DNA of 21,874 nucleotides from an uncultured Clostridia bacterium (GCA_937884975.1 CAKZZS010000081.1:1-21874); one strand, 5' to 3'; counted from the stretch's first letter, positions 1-7,627 are shown. Notes: a model not told the origin generated them from the sequence alone. Program-made: numbers and translations.

Positions 1-101
1 TTTCGCCCCCGCTCAGGAACGTATCTGATGAATGTGTATTCAGTTGTCAAGTTGCATTGAGGTTTTTGGCCTCTACTCCTGTACCGCACGGTTTTGAGCA
101 A
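1..101 (-). CDS. Possible partial ORF running off the left edge
   Basis: On the minus strand an unusually strong Shine-Dalgarno sequence (AAGGAGG, 113-119) is followed 11 nt later by TTG at 101. The frame stays open to the window edge (about 33 codons, starting LLKTVRYRSRGQKPQ). The peptide is rich in Arg/Lys and is not recognised. The region also contains a small hairpin (GAGG...CCTC, about 60-75), so it could equally be non-coding leader or spacer DNA. It lies just beyond the two terminators that close the lysS unit. Low confidence because only about 100 bases are visible. Confidence 0.2.
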   Translation of the reverse strand, partial: MLKTVRYRSRGQKPQCNLTTEYTFIRYVPERGR

Positions 102-140
102 AAAAGTAAACACCTCCTTCAAAAAAATTTTTGGGCAATA

Positions 141-187
141 AAAAAAGCCCGCTGACAACCTCTGCAAAGCAGAGGTTGTCAGCGGGC
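141..187 (-). terminator. Second (distal) terminator after lysS
   Basis: A perfect 19-bp inverted repeat (147-165 and 169-187) has a 3-nt loop. On the minus strand it is followed by six T (141-146). The stem is exceptionally long for an intrinsic terminator. It follows a separate terminator at 190-231. Confidence 0.9.
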
Positions 188-189
188 AT

Positions 190-231
190 AAAAAAAGAGA
201 CCTACCATTTTGTTTCCAGATGATAGGTCTC
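190..231 (-). terminator. First terminator after lysS
   Basis: Arms 197-208 and 220-231 form a 12-bp stem with an 11-nt loop. The one irregular pair is G:U only on the minus-strand RNA, and that strand also carries the U-tract (seven T, 190-196). Both points assign it to the lysS direction. Confidence 0.85.
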
Positions 232-373
232 AATCGGTATTAATCGTGCTTTTCAGCGATTAGAAGTGATTTGCACATTTCTCGCTCTGAATCTGGAGAA
301 ACTTTGGGGAGTTTTGGAGAACACTTTGGAGAATCTCCAAACGAACACTCCCTGTAAGTCTCTGTAGCACAGA
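232..373 (-). other. lysS 3' non-coding tail with short CTCCAAA repeats
   Basis: No convincing gene lies between the lysS stop and the first terminator. On the minus strand the motif CTCCAAA, or a close variant, recurs about four times at 10-13 nt spacing between about 294 and 341. It includes a 17-bp imperfect-centre palindrome (325-341, TTTGGAGA-A-TCTCCAAA). This is probably lysS 3' UTR; its role is unknown. Confidence 0.5.
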
Positions 374-1891
374 TTATTTCTGCGTTTCCTTGTCCAAGGG
401 TTTCATGGTGGGGAAGAGGAGTACGTCGCGAATCGAGTAAGAATCGGTAAGAAGCATTACAAGTCTGTCAATACCGTAACCGATACCGCCCGTCGGAGGC
501 ATACCAAGCTCCATCGCGTGCAGGAAATCCTCGTCCGTGTGGTTAGCTTCCTCATCGCCTGCGTCAGCCAATGCGTCCTGCGCCTTGAAGCGTTCACGCT
601 GGTCAATGGGGTCGTTAAGCTCGGAATATGCGTTACACATTTCACGTCCGTAAATATAAAGCTCAAAGCGTTCAACAAGGTCTGGGTGGCCCGGCTTTTT
701 CTTTGTAAGCGGACTTATTTCTATCGGATGGTCCATTACAAAGGTGGGCTGAATCATCTTTTCTTCACAGTACTCCTCAAAGAAAAGGTTGATTATATCT
801 CCCCTCTTGTGGTGCTTTTCGTATTCAATATGTTTTTCGTCGGCAATTTTCTTCGCTTCGTCGTCAGAAAGTATTTCGGAAAAATCGATTCCGGTTTCTT
901 CCTTGACGGCGTCTATCATTGTAATGCGCTTAAACGGCTTTGAAAGGTCAATAACAGTCCCGTTGTAACTGATTACGGCGCTTCCGCAAACCTTTTCGGC
1001 AAGATGGCGAAACATAGTTTCAGTAAGCTCCATCATACCGTTATAGTCGGTATACGCCTGGTAAAGCTCCATAAGCGTAAACTCCGGATTATGCCTTGTG
1101 TCAACGCCCTCGTTACGGAATACTCTTCCGATTTCGTAAACCTTTTCAAGTCCGCCGATAATCAGCCTCTTAAGATAAAGCTCAAGCGAAATGCGAAGCT
1201 TAACGTCCTCGTCAAGAGCGTTGTAATGGGTATTAAACGGTCTTGCCGCCGCGCCGCCTGCGTTTTCAACAAGCATCGGAGTTTCAACCTCCATAAAGCC
1301 GCGCTCGTCAAGGAATTTACGAATTTCGCTTAAAATCATTGAGCGTTTGATAAACGTATCCTTAACCTCGGGATTAACGATAAGGTCAAGATACCTCTGG
1401 CGGTAACGGACATCCGTATCCTTTAAGCCGTGGAATTTTTCAGGCAGCGGAATAAGTGACTTTGAAAGAAGCTTCATTTCCTGCGCATGAACGGAAATTT
1501 CCTCTGTTCTTGTCTTAAAAACAAAGCCCTTTACCTCAACAATATCGCCTATATCCCAGCTCTTTTTGAAAGCCTTATAGGTGTCCTCGCCGACGTCGTT
1601 AATGCTGACATAGCACTGAATTCTGCCAAGCTTGTCCTGAACGGTCATAAAGCTTGCCTTACCCATAATTCTGCGCGCAATAATCCTGCCGCAGACGGAT
1701 ACGTTTTCATTTTCGTATTTATCAAAATTCTCTTTGATTACAACGCTGTGCGCCGACTGCTCGGCAACGGTTACCTCAAACGGGTCGTTTCCGGCGTCCT
1801 GAAGAGTTTTGAGCTTTTCAAGGCGGATTTGTCTTTGCTCGTTTTCGTCGACCTCTTCAACTGCATTGTTGTTTCTAATCTCGTCTGCCAT
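374..1891 (-). CDS. lysS: Lysyl-tRNA synthetase, class II
   Basis: This enzyme charges tRNA-Lys with lysine in the cytosol. The 505-residue length matches bacterial class II LysRS. An N-terminal OB-fold anticodon-binding domain covers about residues 60-145 (VCGRIIARRIMGKASFMTVQ). The catalytic core follows, with motif 2 near 255-275 (GRVFRNEGVDTRHNPEFT) and motif 3 near 468-480 (GGIGYGIDRLVML). The ATG is preceded by AAAGGA at a normal distance. The gene follows greA by 29 bp on the same strand, so the two are probably cotranscribed, as in many Firmicutes. Two tandem terminators close the unit downstream. No key residue appears to be missing. Confidence 0.98.
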   Translation of the reverse strand: MADEIRNNNAVEEVDENEQRQIRLEKLKTLQDAGNDPFEVTVAEQSAHSVVIKENFDKYENENVSVCGRIIARRIMGKASFMTVQDKLGRIQCYVSINDVGEDTYKAFKKSWDIGDIVEVKGFVFKTRTEEISVHAQEMKLLSKSLIPLPEKFHGLKDTDVRYRQRYLDLIVNPEVKDTFIKRSMILSEIRKFLDERGFMEVETPMLVENAGGAAARPFNTHYNALDEDVKLRISLELYLKRLIIGGLEKVYEIGRVFRNEGVDTRHNPEFTLMELYQAYTDYNGMMELTETMFRHLAEKVCGSAVISYNGTVIDLSKPFKRITMIDAVKEETGIDFSEILSDDEAKKIADEKHIEYEKHHKRGDIINLFFEEYCEEKMIQPTFVMDHPIEISPLTKKKPGHPDLVERFELYIYGREMCNAYSELNDPIDQRERFKAQDALADAGDEEANHTDEDFLHAMELGMPPTGGIGYGIDRLVMLLTDSYSIRDVLLFPTMKPLDKETQK

Positions 1892-1920
1892 TTTTTTATT
1901 CCTTTCAGAATATCTTAAAA

Positions 1921-2391
1921 TCAGATAATTTCAACAATTTTAAAGGTAAGCTCGCCGATAGGAGCTTCAACAACAACCTTTTCGTTGACCTTATGGCCTA
2001 TCAAAGCCCTGCCTACGGGCGATTCGTCGGAAATAAGGCCCTCGGTGGGATTTGCCTGAGCGTAACCGACAATTTTGTATTCATAGGTCTTTCTCTTGCT
2101 GTCTCTGATTTTAACCTTTGAACCAAGGTGAACTACCTCATTGCTCAGTTCACTTTCATCAAGAACTACCGCATGAGAAATCATATGCTCAAGCTCGCTG
2201 ATTCTTGCCTCAAGCTTACCCTGATCGCTCATCGCCTCGTCATATTCGGCGTTCTCCGAAAGATCGCCGTAGCCCCTTGCGGTCTTAATTTTTTCGGCAG
2301 CTTCTTTTCTGCCGACTGTTTTTAACTGGTCAAGCTCTGCCTGAAGCTCGGCAAGTCCTTGGGCAGTCATTACGATTTCCTGTTTAGCCAT
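1921..2391 (-). CDS. greA: Transcription elongation factor GreA
   Basis: GreA rescues backtracked RNA polymerase by stimulating its intrinsic RNA cleavage. At 156 aa it has the family length. The N-terminal coiled-coil finger carries the acidic tip in the conserved stretch ARGYGDLSENAEYDEA (about 38-53). The C-terminal half is the FKBP-like polymerase-binding domain (SPVGRALIGHKVNEKV). The ATG has a good site (GGAAAGGACG). A TATAAT inside a 9-bp inverted repeat lies just upstream, so greA-lysS may be started or modulated there. The upstream neighbour ends at 2448 on the same strand. Confidence 0.97.
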   Translation of the reverse strand: MAKQEIVMTAQGLAELQAELDQLKTVGRKEAAEKIKTARGYGDLSENAEYDEAMSDQGKLEARISELEHMISHAVVLDESELSNEVVHLGSKVKIRDSKRKTYEYKIVGYAQANPTEGLISDESPVGRALIGHKVNEKVVVEAPIGELTFKIVEII

Positions 2392-2408
2392 TTTTTTCGT
2401 CCTTTCCG

Positions 2409-2452
2409 AAAAACATTTATAGTATTATATACATAAATGTTATTATATTAAA
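2409..2452 (-). promoter_or_regulatory. Inverted repeat around a -10 box upstream of greA
   Basis: A perfect 9-bp inverted repeat (2412-2420 and 2433-2441) encloses TATAAT on the minus strand (2424-2429). The matching -35 region is weak (TTTAAT, 2447-2452, 17-bp spacer). As RNA, the same repeat would form an AT-rich hairpin ending in a short U-run (2409-2413) just before the greA ribosome binding site. It could be a promoter with operator, a weak attenuator, or both. Confidence 0.45.
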
Positions 2453-3242
2453 ATTTGAGTAAAGTGTCAAGCATTTTCACAGCCGTTTCGGCTGTTATAC
2501 GCCTTGAGCCGATATTAAACGAGTCAAATCCCATTTTACCGAGCGCTCTTACATTACTCAAGGTAAAAAGAGCGGACGCAAACGCATAGGGATTAACGGT
2601 AGAGGGCATAAATCTTTTAATGCTTTCGGGAAGAGTAAAATCGCTTCCTGTAAGGCGGATATAACCGCCCTCGGCTCTGTTTTTAACGCATACGGACAAC
2701 GGAAAAACGCCGCTGTTTGAAAGAGAAATAAAAACGTCGCATTCCGGCATTTTACTTGAAAACGGCTGAATAGAAATAACCGCTCCGTACGTTTCGTAAA
2801 TTTCATCCGCAGTAAAGCAGTAACGCATTTTATTATCGGTAAGAACCGTCACCCTGCCGGCAAGTAAAACAGCCCTTTCAAGGAACGAAGAATAATCCCC
2901 CGTCCTGTCCGCTATAACAAGGCTTATGCGCCTTTTTTCTTTTATTCCGTCAAGTAACCTTTCCAAAGAATTAAACGTCATATAAGCCTTTAAATCGGCT
3001 GAAGAAAACTCAAAAATCCCCGACTCAACGGGAAGAACGCTGTCCTGACAGAGAATCACCGATTTTGAAAACGCCTTTAAATGCTCCTTTACGGCTCTGT
3101 AATCGGTTCTTTTTCCGTAAGAATAAACCGTAAGCCTTTCAAATACGGCGGTTTTCGGGATAACTACCTTCATTGCCTTGTAAGGCGGATTTTTAGCAAA
3201 AAGCTTTCTTTTTCTTTTTTTAACATCAAGCACGCAAAACAA
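2448..3242 (-). CDS. Hypothetical protein, 264 aa, TTG start
   Basis: I do not recognise the family. The 264-aa protein opens with a basic stretch (KKRKRKLF, about 8-15) and has no signal peptide or clear membrane helix. Alternating strands and helices, such as RRISLVIADRTG near residue 104 and AGRVTVLTD near 128, suggest an alpha/beta, possibly Rossmann-like, fold. Its C-terminal region, with FASALFTLSNVRALG and a helix-rich end, looks soluble. The TTG start is chosen because GGAGGG lies 6 nt upstream; GTG at 3233 is an alternative. That ribosome binding site forms the 3' arm of the terminator hairpin at the end of the S41 gene, so translation may be limited by RNA structure. It sits between the FtsEX module and greA-lysS; no function is inferred. 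Confidence 0.75.
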   Translation of the reverse strand: MFCVLDVKKRKRKLFAKNPPYKAMKVVIPKTAVFERLTVYSYGKRTDYRAVKEHLKAFSKSVILCQDSVLPVESGIFEFSSADLKAYMTFNSLERLLDGIKEKRRISLVIADRTGDYSSFLERAVLLAGRVTVLTDNKMRYCFTADEIYETYGAVISIQPFSSKMPECDVFISLSNSGVFPLSVCVKNRAEGGYIRLTGSDFTLPESIKRFMPSTVNPYAFASALFTLSNVRALGKMGFDSFNIGSRRITAETAVKMLDTLLKF

Positions 3243-3273
3243 AAAAATCCCTCCGCTAATACTATGCGAAGGG
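3241..3273 (-). terminator. Terminator after the S41 gene, overlapping the next gene's RBS
   Basis: The 8-bp stem (3249-3256 and 3266-3273) has one wobble that pairs as G:U/U:G in RNA and a 9-nt loop. On the minus strand seven T (3241-3247) follow. The downstream arm contains GGAGGG, the Shine-Dalgarno of the TTG-started gene at 3242, so terminator and ribosome binding site are the same bases. Confidence 0.8.
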
Positions 3274-3289
3274 AATTTCTTTTATTATA

Positions 3290-4489
3290 TTATTCACTCA
3301 AAAGTGAGTACGCCTTCTGGAACTGGGGGTCCTTATCGGTAGTAAGCATATAAAGATGCTTTGTTTCATCCGAACTCATTTCTACCTCATAATTAGGCGT
3401 AATACCGACCTCGTTATAGCTTTCCGACCTGTAGGGAAGAAGCGTTGCCACGGTAAGCTTTACCGCGCCGCCGTCAGAAAGCTTAAACACATCCTGAATA
3501 GTGGCGTTGCCTGCCGTAACTGTTCCTACAAGGTCCGCCCTGCCGTAGTCAAGAAGAGTACACGCAAAAAGCTCCGCAGGTCCGTTTGTTGAACCGTTTA
3601 CAAGCACTGCCAGCGGCAAGGTGACGCTTTTTGTGTCGGCAGTGTAGGTGTCAACCGTTTCGCCCTTTGAATTCTGGATAAGGGCGATAGCTCCCCTGCC
3701 CTCACTCGCAACGGGAACAATTACGTCAACTGCAGTCGCGGCATATTTTACAACGCCGTCCGAGCAATTGCGAACGTCAATAATAAGTCCCGTAACATTT
3801 TCTTTCTGCAAAGCCTTTATAGCCTCCGAAAGCTGAAGCGCAGTGTTTTCATAAAAAGCGGTAATCCTTATAACGCCGATTTTTCCGACCTTGTCAAAAG
3901 ATACCGTCTGCATATTATAGCCGAGAACAACCTTTACGTCAGAGGTCTTTTTACCATGCTGAACGGTCAGGACAAGGTTCGTATACTTGTCGCCGTAAAG
4001 CATTTTCACCATATCGTTATAGTTATTTGAGGTGATATTTTCACCGTTTATTGCGGTAATCTCGTCACCCTTAACTATTTTCGCCGTCTGCGCGGCGGAG
4101 TTGTCAAAAACCTTTGAAACGTAGATATAACCCGTGTCGGGATCCTGGAAAGGAATAATGCCTATTGTCGAATTCTTTCCGCCGATTCTGTCAACGTATT
4201 CGCTGTACTCGTCTGCCGTCATATACGCGCTGTACTTGTCGCCGAGTCCGTCCGTATAGCCCTTTGAAAGACTTGAAGCGAGAAGAGACTGGTTCACGTC
4301 GCCGTAATATTCGGCTCGCACGATATCGTCAATTTCGGCTATGCCCGAATACATCTGCGCTCTCTGCGGCAAATCCTTTATAAGGGAATTGTAAGTCCTC
4401 ATAGATACGGACATTGTAATCGCAACCGCTGTTGCAACGGCAACAAATACTATTGTCAGCATCAGTCCGACTGAAATCTTTTTATTCAT
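3290..4489 (-). CDS. S41-family (CtpA/CtpB-like) PDZ protein, predicted catalytically inactive
   Basis: The 399-aa protein has one N-terminal membrane segment (about 7-28), so it is probably membrane-anchored outside the cell. A linker/cap region (about 45-100) is followed by a PDZ domain (about 105-190) and an S41 core (about 200-370). Family members use a Ser-Lys dyad 25 residues apart, in GSASASE and TFGKG. Here the aligned segments are NGSTNGPAE and TVTAGNATIQ, which puts Gly303 at the Ser position and Asn328 at the Lys position. No Ser or Lys lies within two residues of either site. Glu306 and Gln332 are kept, and the fold landmarks (DVRNC, LDYGRADLVG, LSDGGAVKLTVA) are intact. It follows the M23 gene by 15 bp. 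In B. subtilis the S41 protease gene ctpB is likewise beside ftsEX. I infer a pseudoprotease, perhaps a scaffold or regulator for the FtsEX-M23 complex. A diverged active site cannot be excluded. Confidence 0.88.
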   Translation of the reverse strand: MNKKISVGLMLTIVFVAVATAVAITMSVSMRTYNSLIKDLPQRAQMYSGIAEIDDIVRAEYYGDVNQSLLASSLSKGYTDGLGDKYSAYMTADEYSEYVDRIGGKNSTIGIIPFQDPDTGYIYVSKVFDNSAAQTAKIVKGDEITAINGENITSNNYNDMVKMLYGDKYTNLVLTVQHGKKTSDVKVVLGYNMQTVSFDKVGKIGVIRITAFYENTALQLSEAIKALQKENVTGLIIDVRNCSDGVVKYAATAVDVIVPVASEGRGAIALIQNSKGETVDTYTADTKSVTLPLAVLVNGSTNGPAELFACTLLDYGRADLVGTVTAGNATIQDVFKLSDGGAVKLTVATLLPYRSESYNEVGITPNYEVEMSSDETKHLYMLTTDKDPQFQKAYSLLSE

Positions 4490-4504
4490 AAAACTCTCCC
4501 GTTA

Positions 4505-5794
4505 TCAGGGTAAACTTACATAGTTTGCAGGATTTACTCTGTTTCCGTTAATTCTTATTTCAAGGTGAACGTGAGCGCCTGTTGAATTGCCTGTCGAACC
4601 GGCAAGCATAATGATATCGCCCTGATTAACCGTCTGTCCCTCGGAAACAAGAAGCGAGCTTGCGTGAGCGTAAAGGCTGGTAACGCCGTTGCCGTGGTCT
4701 ATCATAATATGGTTTCCGTAAGAGGTGGTCTGGTATTTAACAAGAATTACCGTACCGCCTGCGATAGCTCTGACGTTTTTACCCATTGTGCCGCCCGAAA
4801 CGCAGTAGTCCGTACCCGTATGGCCGCTTCTTCCCGAAGGATAAGTGCCGTAGCCGGCTGAAATATAAGTTCCGGGATACTGTAACGGACAAATGAAGCC
4901 GCTGCCGGAAACATCAAAACCGCTGTCATTTGTAAAGTTGTCTCCGCTCGCCTCGCCCGAGCCCTGGGAAGCCTGTCTTGCGAGAGCGTCAATTGTATTT
5001 GCATACTGCTCGTTCTGCTGCTCGTAATACTCTTCCATATCCACAAGGTCGGAAAGCTTTTTGGCATTCGCCTTACGCTGCGCTTCAATTTCATCGGCGC
5101 TCTTCTGAACCTCGTCAACCTTTTCCTGAAGCTCTGCCCTTGCAACGGTAAGCTCGTACTTTTCGTCGTCAAGAACCTGCTTCTGTTCCTGGATTTCAAC
5201 TTTCTTTTCGTCAAGCTCCTGCGCTTTGGCATTAAGCTGTTCAATTTTCACCTTGAGGTCTGCAACAAGGTCCGTATCGTGCTTTGAAACGCGTCTTAAA
5301 AGCTCCGTACGGTTAAGAAAATCCGAGAAATCCGTTGCAGTCAGAAGAACCTCAATTTCAGTCGTCTGTCCTGCGATATACATAGCCCTGAGTCTCTCAC
5401 TCAAAAGGTCATAGGTTATATCTATCTGCTTATTTTGCTCATCAATTTCTTCATTGATTTTCTTTACCTGCTTTTCAAGGTCCCTGATGGTTTTTTCAAG
5501 CGTCTCGATTTCGGCGTTTTTAGCGTCGATTTTTGAGGTATAGCCGTCAACCTGGGCATAAAGCGCGTCAAGTCTTTCCTGATAAGCGTCGTCCTGCTCC
5601 TTAAGAGCGTCAACTATCTCGGACTGAGCCGCCTGCTGCTCACGAAGCTTTTCAATTCTTTGCTGGTTCTCATTGATTTTGTCCTGAAGGCTTTCCGCAG
5701 TATCCTGAGCCATTATACCCTGGGCTGAAAGCAAAAACAGAAAAACACATACAAGCAAAACCGATAAAAGCTTTTTAAGAGATGTATTAGTCAT
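4505..5794 (-). CDS. PcsB/EnvC-like M23 peptidoglycan hydrolase with coiled coil
   Basis: The 429-aa secreted protein has a signal peptide (about 1-29, cleavage near AQG-IMAQ). A long coiled-coil region (about 33-265, heptads rich in E/K/Q) and a short Ser/Gly linker precede a C-terminal LytM/M23 domain (about 300-425). The zinc ligands are present as H325 and D329 (GRSGHTGTD) and H410 (HVHLEI). The likely catalytic histidines are H377 (YAHAS) and H408, so the enzyme should be active on peptidoglycan cross-links or stem peptides. In known systems the coiled coil docks on the FtsX extracellular loop and is opened by FtsE ATP hydrolysis. Its start overlaps the ftsX stop by 8 bp, which fits translational coupling. 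The S41 pseudoprotease gene follows 15 bp downstream. Confidence 0.95.
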   Translation of the reverse strand: MTNTSLKKLLSVLLVCVFLFLLSAQGIMAQDTAESLQDKINENQQRIEKLREQQAAQSEIVDALKEQDDAYQERLDALYAQVDGYTSKIDAKNAEIETLEKTIRDLEKQVKKINEEIDEQNKQIDITYDLLSERLRAMYIAGQTTEIEVLLTATDFSDFLNRTELLRRVSKHDTDLVADLKVKIEQLNAKAQELDEKKVEIQEQKQVLDDEKYELTVARAELQEKVDEVQKSADEIEAQRKANAKKLSDLVDMEEYYEQQNEQYANTIDALARQASQGSGEASGDNFTNDSGFDVSGSGFICPLQYPGTYISAGYGTYPSGRSGHTGTDYCVSGGTMGKNVRAIAGGTVILVKYQTTSYGNHIMIDHGNGVTSLYAHASSLLVSEGQTVNQGDIIMLAGSTGNSTGAHVHLEIRINGNRVNPANYVSLP

Positions 5795-6698
5795 TACTTA
5801 CAACACTCCCCTGCTCTTTGAGATATCTTCCCATTGAAACGGCGCTTCCGAAGCCGCCGGTAAATACGCCGACACAGATGAATATAAGTAAAATCCACCA
5901 GCCGTACCTGAAGAATTCAACCGGCTGCGTGCCGAGAAGGGAAATAATATTTCTGAAGAAATATATAATTGCCTGATAGATGGCAAATACCAATGCAAAC
6001 GAGATAAGTCCCGAAATAATGCCGAGCGTAATGCCCTCAACAACGAACGGCCAACGGATAAAGCTGTTTGTAGCTCCTACCGCCTTCATAATGCTGATTT
6101 CAAGACGTCTGTTATACATTGTAATTCTAACTGTATTCGCAATAATGAATACCGAAACGATAAACAAAAGAAGGACAAGCGCGGCGCCGATATAGGTAAC
6201 CGCCTGTCTTACCGCAAGCAGCTTTTCGGACAAATCGCTGTTTTCTCTTACCGTTTCAATAAATTCAAGCTTTTTAATTTCCTCAACCGTACTGTCAAAC
6301 TGTTCAAGGTCCTTGACGGTGACCTTATACGCGTTGGGAAGCGGATTTTCAAGTCCTTCAAGAAGAGCGGCGTCCTCACCCATGGAAGCTAATTGAGCCT
6401 TATAGGCGTCTTCCTTTGAGATGTATTCGCACTCTTCAACGTTATCAATGCTCTTTATTGCAAGTCCGACAGTTGAGGTTTCAAGCTCCGTCGCCTCATC
6501 CTGTATATAGACCATAACGACATTCTGGCTTTCAACTACGTCAAGCAGTTCGTTAATATTAAAGAAAAGCATTGCGCCCGTGCCGATAATGACAAGGCAC
6601 GCAAGCAGCACGGTAATTGAAGCGAGCGACATAAGGCGGTTTACCCATACGCTCCTGAAGCCCTCTTTGGTAAGGTATCCTAAACTGTTTCCCTTCAC
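5787..6698 (-). CDS. ftsX: Cell-division ABC transporter permease FtsX
   Basis: FtsX is the membrane half of FtsEX, which transmits ATP hydrolysis across the membrane to activate peptidoglycan hydrolases. The 303-aa protein has four membrane segments (about 22-46, 168-190, 222-247, 265-288). A large extracellular domain lies between the first two (about 47-165), and this is where PcsB-like coiled coils bind. The conserved cytoplasmic turn after TM2 reads NRRLEISIMKAVGAT. The start is GTG, read as GTGA with the ftsE stop, so the genes overlap by 4 bp; GGAGGTGA lies 6-8 nt upstream. The gene order ftsE-ftsX-M23-S41 supports the assignment. Confidence 0.97.
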   Translation of the reverse strand: MKGNSLGYLTKEGFRSVWVNRLMSLASITVLLACLVIIGTGAMLFFNINELLDVVESQNVVMVYIQDEATELETSTVGLAIKSIDNVEECEYISKEDAYKAQLASMGEDAALLEGLENPLPNAYKVTVKDLEQFDSTVEEIKKLEFIETVRENSDLSEKLLAVRQAVTYIGAALVLLLFIVSVFIIANTVRITMYNRRLEISIMKAVGATNSFIRWPFVVEGITLGIISGLISFALVFAIYQAIIYFFRNIISLLGTQPVEFFRYGWWILLIFICVGVFTGGFGSAVSMGRYLKEQGSVVSND

Positions 6699-7627
6699 TG
6701 CTGCTCACCTCCGTCCTTTTTTTCCGACTGATACTCCTCAAGATAAATCGAGTAATCCACGTCGAAGTCGCCGGCATCGGAGGGGTCGGTAAAGTCAACT
6801 GATGAGCCGATTTCCTTATCAAGTCCGTAGGACGCGAAGAAATCCTCATTTTCTTTATTTGTGCCGGGTTCAAAGAAGAACATACCCGTCGTCTTTGTTT
6901 CATCCGCTTCGTCGGACTCGGTTCTGATATTATGGGTTTCCTCGTTTACCGTGATGGACTCCGCGTCCTCCATATCGGCAACAACCTCGCCGCTGTCAAT
7001 TTTAATGACGCGGTGGTTGAACTGCTTAACAAGACTGTGCTCGTGAGTAACCATAACAACCGTTGTGCCCGTGGCGTTGATATGGTCGAGCAAATCAACT
7101 ATTTCATAGCTCATCTCTGGGTCGATATTTCCCGTAGGCTCGTCCGCGATAATCATTTTCGCGTTGTTTACCAGAGCGCGCGCAAGCGCAACTCTCTGCT
7201 GCTCGCCGCCGGAAAGCTCATTTGGCATATTTCTTGCCTTTGAAGCAAGACCGACAAGGCTTAAAAGATAGGGAACTCTTTTTCTTATTTCCTTTTCCTT
7301 CGCGCCGATTACGCGCATGGCAAAAGCGACATTGTCAAACACGCTCATATTGGGTATGAGCCTGAAATCCTGGAAGACAATGCCGAGAGTACGCCTGAAA
7401 TAAGGGATTTCCCTCTTTTTAAGCTTATTTAAATTATAATTGTTGATAACTACGGTTCCCGAAGTCGGAACCTCTTCCCTCATTAAAATTTTAAGGAGGG
7501 TACTTTTGCCTGCGCCCGAAGCGCCGACTATAAATACGAATTCGCCGTCTTCTATTTTAAGACTGACGTCCTTCAAAGCCTTTGTACCGTTGTCATAGGT
7601 CTTTGAAACGTTTTTGAATTCTATCAC
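6695..7627 (-). CDS. ftsE: Cell-division ATP-binding protein FtsE with acidic C-terminal extension
   Basis: This is the cytosolic ATPase of FtsEX. The ABC core shows Walker A GASGAGKST (35-43), the Q-loop Gln86, signature LSGGEQQ (138-144), Walker B with D162/E163 (ADEPTGNID) and the switch His195. FtsE normally ends near 220-230 residues; this one has 310. The extra ~90 residues (about 221-310) are strongly acidic, low in hydrophobics and probably disordered, except for a short hydrophobic patch near 248-254 (TGMFFFEPG). The start is GTG with AAAGGTTG upstream. It overlaps ftsX by 4 bp and lies 36 bp after the CdaR-type regulator, with which it is probably cotranscribed. The tail's role is unknown; it might recruit cytosolic division or regulatory partners. 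Confidence 0.96.
   Translation of the reverse strand: MIEFKNVSKTYDNGTKALKDVSLKIEDGEFVFIVGASGAGKSTLLKILMREEVPTSGTVVINNYNLNKLKKREIPYFRRTLGIVFQDFRLIPNMSVFDNVAFAMRVIGAKEKEIRKRVPYLLSLVGLASKARNMPNELSGGEQQRVALARALVNNAKMIIADEPTGNIDPEMSYEIVDLLDHINATGTTVVMVTHEHSLVKQFNHRVIKIDSGEVVADMEDAESITVNEETHNIRTESDEADETKTTGMFFFEPGTNKENEDFFASYGLDKEIGSSVDFTDPSDAGDFDVDYSIYLEEYQSEKKDGGEQQ

Noticed and set aside
100..125. CACCTCCTT on the plus strand looks like the end of 16S rRNA.
   Set aside because: The bases before it do not match the conserved 3' region of 16S rRNA. It is better read as a strong Shine-Dalgarno on the minus strand.
240..278. A 12-codon minus-strand ORF (ATG at about 278) before the terminators.
   Set aside because: It has no good ribosome binding site and no recognisable content; it is within the range of chance.
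274..373. The lysS frame stays open for about 34 codons past its TAA.
   Set aside because: LysRS is complete and of normal length at the TAA, so the extension is chance, and the RNA there is repeat-rich 3' UTR.
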